In this document: positions 1 to 11,422 of the stretch, piece by piece
Layout: each line of letters begins with the position of its first letter
Position numbering within the stretch: position 1 is the stretch's first letter
DNA from: Zopfochytrium polystomum
Lineage: Eukaryota > Chytridiomycota > Chytridiomycetes > Chytridiales > Chytridiaceae
Assembly (NCBI GenBank): GCA_025765615.1
Contig: JAIVFJ010000095.1
Location: 62,001 to 126,000 of the forward strand
DNA length: 64,000 nucleotides
Reading direction: 5' to 3'
Made by a program: the position numbers and the translations under genes
Notes under the pieces: model-generated
Database searches by the model: none
The model's input: the letters and a program-made list of their open reading frames with translations, nothing else
What the model was told of the DNA's origin: nothing

Positions 1-590
1 AGTTGCCTAGGTGTCGAAAGATGGTGTTTGGGGGGTGGATGGGAAGGACTGTGGTGCCCCAGTTGATGGTGGTTGCGGGGTGTTGACAGCAGAGATGAAG
101 ATTTTCTTGGTGTTAGACTTGATGTTGTTATGTGACTGGTACTCAAAGAGCAGGTTGGCCGGAAGCTGCAGATCCTCCAAGGTGCTGGAGAGGGTGTTGG
201 TGTTGTCGACAAGGACAAAGCCAGTAACAGAAACAGGGGTGGGGGGTTGAAGAATTGGACAGGGAAGTTACGAGGGGTGGGAACTGAGAAAATGAAACTG
301 GTGGTACAACGATCAAGAACGCAAAGAACAGGGTCCCAAAGATACGCCAATCAAGGGGTCCCTCAAGGGAGCCTTGCTGAATCATAGTGCCAATGGGGAA
401 GAAAGGGGATGGGCCAAAAGCTGTGATGACAGAGGAACAAAAACGACGTTGGTAATTGACACGCATGCAAACATAAGAAGAGAGGAGGTGAATACGTTCC
501 CAGGAGGCAATGAGGCCAGCAACAGGGACTTCACCATCCCCCCCTTGCGTGTGGCAGTTTTTTCCATCTGATGACCCCACCACAAGTGGA
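1..590 (-). mobile_element. LINE-type reverse transcriptase remnant
   Basis: Reading the minus strand leftwards from about 583, two frames together resemble the palm of a non-LTR retrotransposon reverse transcriptase. IQQGSLEGPLDWRIFGTL (about 330-385) matches the QG..LGPLLW region. After a frame change, GFVLVDNTNTLSSTLEDLQ (about 165-222) matches the FADD segment with one catalytic Asp lost, followed by a short NIKSNTKK segment like the conserved piece after the active site. Frame changes and the damaged catalytic motif show a dead copy. The LINE assignment follows from the order of motifs and from the RNase H-like piece nearby; the clade is not determined. Confidence 0.5.
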
Positions 591-839
591 ATTCTTCTGC
601 ATTGTTAAATGAACTCACACGCTCCCAAACCCCCAACGCCTTCCAGGCTCCCTGAACACCTTCACCCTTCCTCCCACAATTTCCACTTGGTCCAATGCCT
701 TGGCCGCCCCATTGGCTCCCCCCATTCTCTTACCCCTGCAGCAAGCACATCTCTCCCTAAAATCCAACCTCCCTTGCCACTCCACCTACACAGTTCCCAT
801 CAGCAGCCGCACAACCGCTACTGCAACTCAACCCTCCCA

Positions 840-1222
840 GTCCATCTTCTTTGTTAACTCGCCTTCCCCAACCACCGTTTTCACACCCACACCTTTCCCA
901 CTCCTCACCTCCCGCCACTCCACTTTCAATGGACGTGCCCCTCCTCCCTGCTGACCTTGCTCATACCCACCCATCCTTGACCTTTGACACTGATGGCTCC
1001 CTTTGCAAGGAGGGCTTCATGGCTGGCTCTGTTGTTTGCCTTGAGCTTAACTTTGAATTTTCTTTTGCCCTCCCTCCACTCTCTGCCTCTTCCACAACTG
1101 CTGAAATTGCTGCTCTCCTTGCTGCCCTCACCATCACTGAAAAGCTTCCCCTGCCCCTGACTTTTCGACTTGACAATCTTGGAGTGGTTCACACCTTTGA
1201 GAAACTCTTCCCCTCAAACTAA
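840..1222 (+). mobile_element. RNase H-like remnant of a LINE-type retroelement
   Basis: A plus-strand open frame carries FDTDGSLCKEGFMAGSVV (about 979-1032), then SSTTAEIAALLAAL and FRLDN (about 1090-1180). The spacing DGS, then AE, then D resembles the Asp-Glu-Asp core of the RNase H domain that follows the reverse transcriptase in many plant and fungal LINEs. It ends at a stop at 1222. Downstream to about 2100 the pyrimidine-rich sequence has only broken frames and could be more of the same element. It points away from the minus-strand reverse transcriptase piece on its left. This is a remnant, not an active gene. Confidence 0.45.
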
Positions 1223-2180
1223 TTAGTCCCCATCCACACAGCAAGCTCAACACATCTCCTCTCTCTGATTCCCTCCATCAACTCTTTCCTCCTCTGTTCC
1301 TCCTGCACCTCATGGTCGCTCTCCTCCCCAAGCCCATCCCATTTACTGGCTCTCCTGCCTTGAATTTCTCATTGATCATCAATCTTGTATCAATTTTGCC
1401 TCCCTCCTTCGTGACTTCACCCCTCAATCCTTTTATAACACCTTATTGTCACGTTTTGTAACCCTGCTGCCTCTGTCCTTAAAACCCTTGTCACCGCTTT
1501 CCGTCAGCTCCTTCTTGATTCCCATTGACTTATTTGGATCCCCCGTTGCAACGACACTATCTCTTGGGAGAAGTCAAAGTCCATCAAGCCTTCTGACAAG
1601 CGCTCCAAGCCCCGCAGATCCCCTCCACCAAATTCCCAGGCCTCTTACCGTCGCTTCCCAGCCTCTCACTCACTGTCTTCTCCGATCGTCAACCCTTACC
1701 TCTCACCCACTCCATCATCCCACGGAACTCAAAAAAGCCCTTCACATGTAGTCACCAGCACTCCACTGACACTTGCCCAGGCATCTGGCTTTTGTGCACC
1801 AAGGCTTCTTCCAGATGGATTGACCACTAACCTCAGCGCACAAAACTTGTTGCAGGCATCATCTGGCTTCACCATGCCAACACGCAAGAGCCACTCGTCG
1901 CCCATCTCCTGCTGAGCCCCCTGACATTCACTAGGCCCACTCTTGCCTTTCACAATCTTGACATGGGCAGTAGCCTAATCTGACTTATCCCAACCCTCTG
2001 ACTTTTTTCACAGCCGTTCCCCTCTCTTACTCGGACCTCCCTCAGACTTACTTCTCTATTTTCTTGTTTCTGCCTTTGTTCCCTTCTCCTTTGATCATTG
2101 TGGCTTTATGTGCAGTGGAGTTGCCTGACGACCTGTGTCGAGTCATTCCAGTGGGATTCCATAGTCCGCGTGTCTTGTGT
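1223..2180. other. Gene-poor stretch, possible retroelement 3' part
   Basis: Pyrimidine-rich sequence on the plus strand with only short broken frames. No recognisable domain. It may be the decayed 3' end of the retroelement whose RNase H-like part precedes it. Confidence 0.3.
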
Positions 2181-2189
2181 TGATTCGTC

Positions 2190-2487
2190 CTTAAGGATTA
2201 CCTGGCGAAAGACGTTCTCATGAACCTTTCCGCGTGGACTTTGGGCGAGCGCAATGAAAAGGACGTTACTATTTTTGTTCGAGAAGGCGCCTTTTACTTG
2301 CACGAAGCAGAAGGCGAACCCGACAACGAGAAGTTGCTGTTCTCTATGCCCTTTTTTCTGCAGGACGGATCGTTCTTCTGCGAATCGATCTATTGTGCGA
2401 AATTTTTTTGTACGAGGGAAAATGGATTATCGGGGCCGCCGAGGGCATTCGTGCGTGCATTTTGGAGATTCCAGATGAATTTTGAGC
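2190..2487 (+). pseudogene. Decayed C-terminal fragment of the NACHT protein
   Basis: This short stretch is a frame-broken paralogue of the last about 95 residues of the large NACHT gene at 4200-11074. Here WTLGERNEKDVTIFVREGAF (about 2236-2295) parallels WTAGERKGKDVIIFVSRGGI there (about 10822-10881), and LLFSMPFFLQ parallels LLFRMPSVLQ. After a frameshift near 2410 the sequence continues in another frame as EGKWIIGAAEGIRACILEIP and stops at 2485-2487, matching the other copy's EGKRILWAADDVLACILEIP and its stop at the same point. No upstream NACHT sequence is visible, so only the 3' end was duplicated or survived. Confidence 0.75.
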
Positions 2488-3330
2488 ATCTCTATGAACT
2501 TATTCGATTGTCTTTTGGAAATTACTTTCCTCTTATTCATCGAATTTGGCTGTTCAGACCAGTCTCACGGTGCAACATTCCAGATCGATGTTATCTACTA
2601 TATTTCTGCCCAATGGTTCCACTACTGCACCACGCACAATTATATATAGAATTATATTTGAATCCTTAAGCGAAGGATATCCATTTCGCAAACAAATCCT
2701 TCACGTATTGCTTTGAAACTAGATGGGGTAATCTACTATTGAATGTTCCTTGCTTCCGTTTTGCTTGAATGAACTAAGAGAGTATTTTGCACGTGAATAG
2801 AATTGCGCCAGAGTGCAGTATGAGCTTAGACTAGACTCCTTTTCGCTGCCGCCGCACACGCACTAGCATCCGGTCCCACCTTCTGTTAACCTATTTTGTA
2901 TTCTTTTCTTTCGCATTGAGGTCCGTGTCCTTCGGAGGGGAGGCCTGTCTGACGCCCGATGATGGTTGGATTGGGAGGGAGAGAGTTAAACCCCTCTATG
3001 ACAGAAGATGGACAGGAGACGGGCATGATATTCTGGTCAATGAAGAGCAAACACCCGAAAGAAAGAGCCTTGGAATTTTGCGTAGTTCATCCTGCAGTAT
3101 ACCGGCATTTTGGAGAGCAGTGGCCTTAATTTTTTAACCGTTGGTTAAGGAGCTGCTGAAGTGATGAGACTCTACTTGTCGACCAAGGCGAGCGGTAAAG
3201 ACTTCGGACGAAGAGCACTGGGTGTAGTGCGTGGTGAGGCTTGCTGTTGGGATCACGCCCTTTATCTCTGGGTCATGGCCGTGGACGCAGCCCGGAGAGG
3301 CGGGGCGAACCTGAACGGTTAAGAATTGGC
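2488..3330. other. Gene-free stretch
   Basis: AT-rich after the NACHT fragment; only short unsupported frames. Nothing recognised. Confidence 0.4.
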
Positions 3331-3334
3331 ACGG

Positions 3335-3520
3335 GGCAGAGCCCAGCCATCGGGGGCTGCTGTACTGGACAGCAAGGAGCGACAGCCAAATGCTGGTCGA
3401 ACAGTGCGGCGTGGACGTGAACAATGACTGGGAGACGACGTCCCGGTTTCCAGACCACTCCGTCCGCGCGCCGCTGCTCCACTACGGTGCCGAGTTGGGC
3501 AGCCCACGCACCGTCGAGTA
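3335..3520 (+). pseudogene. Possible ankyrin-repeat remnant
   Basis: One plus-strand frame reads as about two degenerate ankyrin units: GLLYWTARSDSQMLVEQ followed by CGVDVNNDWET, then APLLHYGAELGSPRTVE and a stop (3518-3520). The spacing of the TPLHYAAELG-like core after a GADVN-like turn fits ankyrin repeats. No start codon region or neighbouring exon is evident. It may be a truncated gene or an exon of an unseen one. The call rests on the repeat consensus only. Confidence 0.35.
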
Positions 3521-4199
3521 GCAAACTTGTGAAAAACAGTGAGGAATAGCAATTCTTTTTTTTTTTAATGTTTCTTACAACTCGTTTCTTTTTTTTTCTT
3601 CCGCTTTCATATTTTTTCTTTCCTGTTTGCCGTTCCCCTTCATTGGCCCACGCGTCCAATGTTGCAGCTCCTTCGCCGAAGGCCGGCCTCCCACACGCAC
3701 CACTCCGCGGAGAAGGCGCCGCCGTTTTGACTTCGAACTCGCGCATCTCGCCCGACCGATTCCATCCATCCATGCGCACGCTGGCAGCTCTTCGGGCCCG
3801 ATCCACAGGGGGAGGGAGGCACCGCGAAGTAAGCAATAATGGACCCATGTGTGGGCCAAGTCGAACCTAGCACTTGTCCGACAGGCAGGCTCGATGCGAC
3901 TCCCAGCTTCTCTGTATTGCGTCAGGACCCTCCGCATCGAAAAGGAGCATGGCTCTGCCCCCCAACGCCCTTAGGACGGGGAGGGGGGCTGCTGAGGAAC
4001 GAACGGACGGGCGAACCAACTCTGTTCGTGAGCACCAGCCATCGCCGTCGTTGGCCAATTGTCTTGTCTTGATGTGGGTCTTCGGTCAGACCGAAGAAGG
4101 CAAGACAAAGCATGGCGGCACCTCCCGTTTTCACGTTTTGAATGCAGCCTTGTCTTTTTCTATTTTCTTCTCTTTTTTTTTCGTGTAACCTCTTCGCAG
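3521..4199. other. Upstream region of the NACHT gene
   Basis: Contains pyrimidine tracts (for example 3556-3600 and 4150-4185) and a CAG directly before the ATG at 4200, so an untranslated first exon and intron are possible. No coding domain recognised on either strand. Confidence 0.3.
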
Positions 4200-7100
4200 A
4201 TGCCGCGCCCGCCCGCACAACCGGCACCGCGTCCGACGATGCGCGTCGACGGCGTCGGAGCAACCCGCGACCGCGATGCCGGCGAGCCTATCACAGTGAC
4301 ATCCATTGACCAGTTCGACAATCTGGACGACAGCCCGGACGTGATCGCGGTGCATTTGGACGGGCACCCCGTGGGCGAGCTGGCGGTTGGAGGTGGGTTG
4401 GTGGTCAAATGCGGAGGCGCTGGACCCCTTTCCCCTTCGGTCAAATTAACCTGCCCCACCCCCCTTGTTTGACCACAGAAACCAGCGATCTACCGACCTG
4501 CACCCCTTGGTGAGCTCATACGCAGCTGTCGTTCCGTTTTACTCACACTTCCCCCGCATTCATCAAATGCAGGCCTGCGATGCGCTCCCCGGGCCCAACC
4601 CTCGCGAACCTCCGCAAAGACATCGAAGAGAAGCTCTTTTTGAACCAAAGCTTTCTCTTCCTGCGACCACCTCGATGGCTCAATTCCCGCGTGATTCCCC
4701 TGAAAGACGAGGCCAAATCGTCGTCCTCCGCCGTGATCCGCGGAAAACGCGTCCAGCTCACTTCTCCCCTCATGGAAATATCCGTCTTTTTGGAAAAGTC
4801 GGCGCTACCCATCAGCGAAGGCGCTTCTTGCTTCGAAAGCCTAACGGAGCCTATTACGTTGTCGGTAGATAGCTTTCCCAAGGAAATCGTTTTGAAATCC
4901 GGCCGCCTTTATAATGACCACGAGCTGCGTTTCATAGTACAAGGCTGCACCGACTTTCAGCTTGAAGTAAGAGTTTTCAATCGCATTTGACCGATTCACC
5001 TCTCTGATCGGGATGCACAAGGTGCCAACTGTGGGCGTGTTCGATAAAGGCTCCGATGAGAGGTCGCTGAAGGTCAGACCAGTCCCAGGGTTCGAGCTAT
5101 ACTCATCATGCGACATTCACTTCGTCCTAAGCGGCAGTGAAAGGAAGTTAACGAAACTTATTCACTTCGGCCCCTCATGGAAGCTTCCTCTTACCGACGA
5201 AGACCGCTTGGTGGATGTCTCGAATTACACATCGAAGCGACTTGATTCATGCGGGTTTAAGACAGCAGAGAGCTTGACCTTTTTCGCACAAAACGATCAG
5301 AAGCAGGCAGCGCTCGCGGACCGGAATCTCCTCATGTATGACTTTTTGAAAGGCGTGAAAGATCTCAATGCAAAAGCGACGACGTCTCCGAAAACGTTGA
5401 TGCTCGCCGTTCGCGTAGTTCGCGTAAACTCGCAACTCGCGGCTGTGGTGTGCCCTCCGGAAACCGACCCGCCAATGGCAGCCTCTTCGCAAGTTGTTGA
5501 TCAGCTCGTCGACTTGGCCAGCGATTTGAAGGAATTGAGCGACCGGGTGAAGAGAGATGAGCTTGAGTATTCGCTGAACGCGCGGGACGGTGCTGTGCAG
5601 AAAATTGCCGAGGTCGCAGAGATTGGGCTCAATGGTTTCGATCAAGCACAAAAAGCGGCTGGACTTGCGAAAGACGTCTTCTCCCGCTGGGAAGAGACAT
5701 TCCAACCCGTGCTGTCCGTGCTTAATGTGGCGTCGGACGTCGCTTCGGCTGTACCAATAATCGGAATAGCCTGCTCTGGCGTCAAAAAAATTATCTCCGT
5801 CGTAAAGGCGGTCGGAGAAAATGATTCGGCCCTCTCACAATTGGGAAAGGTAAGAGGATGTGCGAATGCAATCTGTTTGCTTATTGCGGTGTTCAGTCTT
5901 GCGACCTTCTCGAGGAAGCCATCGAACACAGAGTTACTGTTTACTTCAGCCATGACAGTGACGTGGTTGTTACAAACGACCTATGCATAAATAATTTTCG
6001 GAGAGCGATGGTTGACGCAACGAAAGTTGCCAAAGATGTGTTGAGCTTCCTTCTCTCCAAGTACAAAAGGGGAACCGGGCGACGATTGGTCAGTGTTCGA
6101 TAACTCTTTCCGTCTTAATTACCAACCCAAATCACTCAGATGGACGCCGCGGGCGGTGCTGAGGAATTTTCGAAATGGGAGAAGCAAATCGATTATGCCA
6201 TCAAGTCTATCTGGGTGATTGAGCCTGTCCACTACATATTTCATCTCGAGTCGGCATCCATGTATCTAACACAGCCTGGGGCCCTCCGGTTTTGGAAAGA
6301 ACACCGGTATCGTTACACGGTAGATTCGGAAGAGTTTGTAAAAGCGGTCGTTGCCTTTGCCGCGAGCAACATATCCAAATTCAAAGCGGAAGACGACAGG
6401 AAAAAGTCTATCTTAAAATTCAGTATAGACAAGAATTCAGACGGATTTGTTCATATTAGAGAATTCGAGAGCTGGCTGAAGGGACTTGACATCGATGAAG
6501 CTGTTGTAGCTGCTTTGGCTGAGAAGAGATCAACAAAGCTCCCTCACGAATCAGTGCCGGACGATTTGCGGAATCTTTTGGAGATAGTGCAAATGTCTGA
6601 AGACTTGAGATTTCACTTGGACGCCCAATCCGCAGATTCTCGAAGTTGGCTGGTGGAGCTTGTTCACCGGTGGGCCAGAGGGAAGGAAAAAGAGGAAGGC
6701 GCGGATCGCCCATGCCTCTTGCTTTGCGCTGACGCAGGGTTTGGGAAATCTGCCATAACCGCAAAGCTGATTGTCGAAAATGGTGACCGATCGGACGGGA
6801 GAAGACCCATCTACTTCTTCTTCAAATTCGACGACGCGCATTCTCGTACTCTTATCGCCATGTGCCACACTCTGTTTGGTCAGCTGTACGGTCTCGCTCT
6901 GCAATCTGACCGCGCCAAGATGAAAGAAGAACTAGCATCTCTGCCGCAAACAGTAGACTCTGAAGCCGGATGCAAGCGATGGATTGATGTCATTGTGGGA
7001 TTCTCGTATGCGTACGTCAACTTTATTGTCTTGGACGCACTGGACGAGTGTCCACCATTGGAAAGAAAGCGCTTGGTATTTATTATAGAGGAAATGGCGA

Positions 7101-10100
7101 GGCGGCTCCACCAGAAATCCGCCGACAGTCAAAGTCCGAAAATCGTTCTGACCAGCCGTCCAGCGTCAGGACTGCTCGATGTGCATGGCAGACAGTACAA
7201 TTTCACGTCCTTTCTCACTCAACTCGAAAAGAATGGTGACTCCATTGCAGCACTGTATCTCCCGGAGCAGCCAGAAAAATCTCTTCGCGAAAACGGCAGT
7301 TTCACTCCATGGGAGAAAAAAGCAATGTCTTACATCGGCGAGTGCAACAATTCCGACCTCCGGGACTACCTCGATATGACCTTTGAGACTATCACGGACC
7401 GCGAGACCGAAATCCTCGTGAAAAAGTCAAACGGGAACTTCTTGTGGCTAAAAATTGCGGTCAACATTATCCAAGATCACGTCAACGCCGGCGTCGGTAG
7501 TTCCCCAAGCATCAAACACGTGGCTCTTAATTTCCTTTCGCGCAGTCTCCCCGAACAGTACTTTAGGTCGTTCAGCAACTCCGTAAAGTCATTCAGCAAG
7601 TTTCAAAAAGGCGAAGGTGGCCTGAAAGCGCTGATGTCTGTTATTCTGTACGCGGAGGAGCCCTTTACTTTGGAGGAACTGCTCTACATCTTTTCAAAGA
7701 ACTCGAATAAGCGACTCATTCAAGGATCGGCGAATCATATTTTTGACGTCGATCAGCTTGGAAACGAAAGTAGAAAGGAATTCGACAGTATTATAGTCTA
7801 CCCTCTGTACAGACTGCTTATTCGTGTGAATTCCCTTGGACACGTCGCTGCAGGGCACAAGTCTCTCCGGGACTCGATATCGAGGTCGAGCCTTCAGCAA
7901 TTGATTGAATCGCGGGATGGTCATTCTCAAATTCTTCGGGTTTGTTTCGATCTCCTCCTCAATTTGGAGAAGATGGAAAACACCTCGCTGGAAAGCGTGG
8001 GAACTTTTTCAAACCGAATATTTAAATATCTTGTTGACACATGGGATTCAGCGCGGTCTTATCCAGGAATGACCAAGAATTACCTTTCGCAGTACGCCGC
8101 CAAGTATTGGTATGTGCATTTTCAAGCTTTCCTGGAGGCGAACCCAAGCCCCGAAGACAATACTATAAAGGAGTTCTCCAATCACGTGGATCGTCTGCTA
8201 TCAAGCCGCCAGGCAAACTACTGGATCTATCTTTTGTGCAAAATGAGTGCCCTTGATGCGGCCAAGACCTCCCTTAGTTTTGTTATAAGGAAATTACCAT
8301 TTTTGACCGATAAGGCTGTCGCTTGGATGAGTCTCGTCGACCGTTTTGCTGACATGCTTGCCGCAAATCCGAATGAACTTTTCCGATCCGTTGCAGCTGT
8401 TGGGCAGCTGCATCCAGTTATTGGGTCGTTCATGGACAAGGACCGCGACCAAGCCCGACTGTGGGTGGACACTCAGCTCTTCTGGAGTTGCGAGACCAGC
8501 AGCAGCAGGCTGCAGTGCGCACCGCGCAAGGTTGAGATCCACGTTGCCAGACTACATCGGAATACGGCTTTGATCTTTCAGAAGAAATCTGGCACTTTGC
8601 TGCGCTGGGAGCTTGATCGAAACGTGATTCTCCCTGGATGGTTCTGTTCGGGAGAGATTGCTGCTAGAGATGCCTGCCTCTTGGAGTTGACAACGGAGGA
8701 GGAAAATTCCTTGAGACTGGCCGCCGTTGATAATGAGGAACCGAATGTGATTTATCACTGGTCAGTTGACGTGAACAGGGAGGAGAAAATCTTAACAAAC
8801 CGGCCCGTGTTCGCACTTCGATCCATTCTGCTTCAGCACTATACCCTGTTGCTGGCAGTTCTCGATGACGGCTCGTTTACTTTATTTTCAGGCGGCCGAC
8901 AAACGTGGGAAACTGCCGAGCCCTGGAAGAGTGTGATCGACAATCCAACCGAGGTCTCCTCGTCGACTCCTTTTGAGCTCAAATGCGCATCAATCGAAAA
9001 AACTGTGATCGTTGCAGTTCTGTGCAGGACGGCTATCGTCCCGGCCAGGGACACCGCAGCGCCCAGCAGAAAAAAGAAAGGTAGTAAAGGCCCAGAATCA
9101 AAAATTTGTCTGTCTCTTACCGTTCTGGAGGAGACCGGCGACAACGTGGTTATAAAAAACGAGAAGTTGCTGACAGTGGACGGTTTTCAAGATTTCGAAA
9201 TGAGCATCTGCGGGGACGAGGTGGTTCTATACACGCTTCAGCGCGTAGGAAATCATTCCCGAATCCAGCGCCGCTCGCTTGACTTAAACACCCACCAGTG
9301 GAATGAGGATCCTCCAACTCCAATTGATTTCAACGCCACTGAAATCCTTCATTTGGAGAGGCACGAGGACGCTGACCATCTTAGTTTGGCCAATCTATGC
9401 CCAGACGACTCAAAATATGGCAAGTTTGTGAAAACACAAAATTTCGGCGACGAGCCCTTGCTTTGCGTCCTTAAGAATGTCGGCAAAGCTGAGCCATTGA
9501 AGAAAGTTGCGTCAGTCCCAGTAGCAGGCGGTTCTTCGACAAGAGCCTTCGGGTTTACATTCTCGTTTCAAAATCACCTTTATCTACTTCACTACAACGA
9601 CAACGACTACTTCGCCAAAATTGTGGACCTAGAAACCTTGAAATGGATCAAACTGCAGGCTGGAGGGAGTATTTGCAAGCTGACGATGCCAGAGCCTAGT
9701 CTTATTATAGGGGTCGTGTTGAATCGCTTTAACAACCAAGAAGGGCAGTCCGTAACATGGAGTGTTGCGGATCTTATATTCGGACAGTCCAAAAGCTGGC
9801 AAGCCCTCGCCGATACCGAGAGTAAGGCATCGCTGATCAGAAGCGTTTCATTCGAGAAGGAGTCTGGCGTTTTCACGGTCCTGGACAGAAACGACAGATG
9901 CCACATATATAATGTTTGGACAAATTCGTCTCCGCAAATCGAGTCTATCGCCTTAGAACATATTCCTTGGGATCATGTGGCGGTTGCCAAAGTCAAGGGA
10001 GCCACCCGTCTGCTGATTACAGAGTCAAAGTCTGCGTCACTGCAACTGTGGAATATTGAAACTCTCAATTCAAGAGAGGAGCTGGGAATAAGTGCCCTTC

Positions 10101-11074
10101 CTCTTCAAAGGGGACCTGTTCGGGCGGAAAAAAAAAATGCAGTACGATGAGAGTCTCCAGTATTTGTTGATAACGAGCAACAGAACCAATGATGTTGGCT
10201 GTATTCTTCTGGACAATGGCGGATGCAAACATCTACCAATGGTACGTTAGGGACCCATTTATGGCTTCGCTTTAACCGACCAAACCAGAAACCCCCTGGA
10301 CAAGACTTGCGCTTTCTAAGATCAAGTTCCACCGCTGATGGTGCAAGTTGTCCAATAGGCGAGGCCGTTTCCGCTGGCTGTTTCATCACAACAAAGGACG
10401 CATGCTTCTTAGTTGCCGCCGACCGCGAAAGGGTCTCATTAGTGGACATGCATAACCCAACAACACTCGTGGCAGAAATGTCCGTCGCTGGAGCTGTCGC
10501 CATCGAAGCGGTGGAGACGGACGACGGGATTGTCGTGTTCATTGCGCAAAGTGATGATGTAGTTGTCGCGGTCGTGCGAGGTGGGTTGTTCCACAGGCTG
10601 CGAACGTTTGCAAATCGCTACAGCACGACCATGACAACCAGTCCAAAGGCAGAGCAAGCGATCGTTCGCCCTCGCCGCATTCGCTTCTCAAAATCAAAGA
10701 AAATCCTCATGGAGGAGATCAATTCCGACGCCGACGACGGACATGTCGAGCTCTGGGCGAGCAAAGTTGAATCGCCGTTTGAAGCTTTCACGCAAACGAA
10801 GACTGTCTATGGCGTTGATATGTGGACTGCGGGCGAGCGCAAAGGAAAGGACGTTATTATTTTCGTCTCCAGGGGCGGTATCTATATGCTCCAAGCAGAA
10901 GATGAAACGAGAGACGCGCAGCTGCTTTTTAGAATGCCTTCTGTTCTGCAGACGCGGTCGTACTACGGTGGCCAGCACAAGGACGAAAGCATTTTTTTGC
11001 ACGAGGGAAAGCGGATTCTTTGGGCCGCTGACGATGTTCTAGCTTGCATTTTGGAGATACCCGACGAGATATGA
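4200..11074 (+). CDS. NACHT-family STAND NTPase with EF-hand and C-terminal repeat region
   Basis: Proposed exons: 4200-4396, 4573-4966, 5022-5849, 5897-6088, 6140-about 10138, about 10139-10241 and 10289-11074, giving about 2,150 residues. The N-terminus (exons 1-2) looks like a beta-grasp fold. Exon 3 is helical with a hydrophobic Gly-rich segment (VPIIGIACSGVKKII), as seen before NACHT in fungal NLRs. The large exon carries an EF-hand loop DKNSDGFVHIRE (about 6430-6465), a Walker A ADAGFGKSA (about 6730) and a Walker B FIVLDALDEC (about 7023-7052), hallmarks of signal-transducing NTPases in self/non-self or death signalling. The remaining about 900 residues have beta-propeller-like strand patterns but no clear WD motif. 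The frame breaks at an A10 run (10129-10138) and resumes one frame over. Role and ligand are inferred only. Confidence 0.75.
10129..10138 (+). other. A10 run with frame break in the NACHT gene
   Basis: The big exon's frame reaches a stop at 10148-10150 just after an A10 run. The downstream frame (MQYDESLQYLL...) continues to a good donor at 10242 and joins in phase to the last exon. One base fewer or more, or removal of a 25-nt GT...AG stretch (gttcgg to tgcag), would restore the protein. 25 nt is shorter than the other introns here, so an assembly indel or a true lesion is more likely. Confidence 0.6.
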
Positions 11075-11422
11075 GTCTATTTATCAACTTTTATCAAGTT
11101 TTTTGCGTCACGGGCTTGCAGCCATTCTATGTTACGCCACCAGATTTCTTTCTGCGCCTTAGTTTTGTTGAATTCTGTTTCCCATCAACATACCACGTTT
11201 ACTGTGTCAAATGGGTAAGTAGACCTGGAGGCTCACCTTGCCAGGCGAAGAGCTTGATTGCATTGGAGAAGCGTCGCTCTATCCACCGTTACGAATATCG
11301 AATAAAATACTGTGAAAGCCGGCCGACAATAACCAAAAGCATCGAGGAATGCATGAAAGAAGCGAGCGGCAGTTTTTTTACTCCAGGAATTGTCGGTGTG
11401 GAGCAAATCGACAAAGGAGGAC
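11075..11422. other. Intergenic region between NACHT and SET-MYND genes
   Basis: No supported coding sequence. Likely holds the NACHT gene's 3' end and the promoter of the next gene. Confidence 0.4.

Noticed and set aside
3273..3848. 191-residue minus-strand open frame
   Set aside because: Low-complexity with poly-Lys from a T run; no domain, and the opposite strand shows the more credible ankyrin-like frame.
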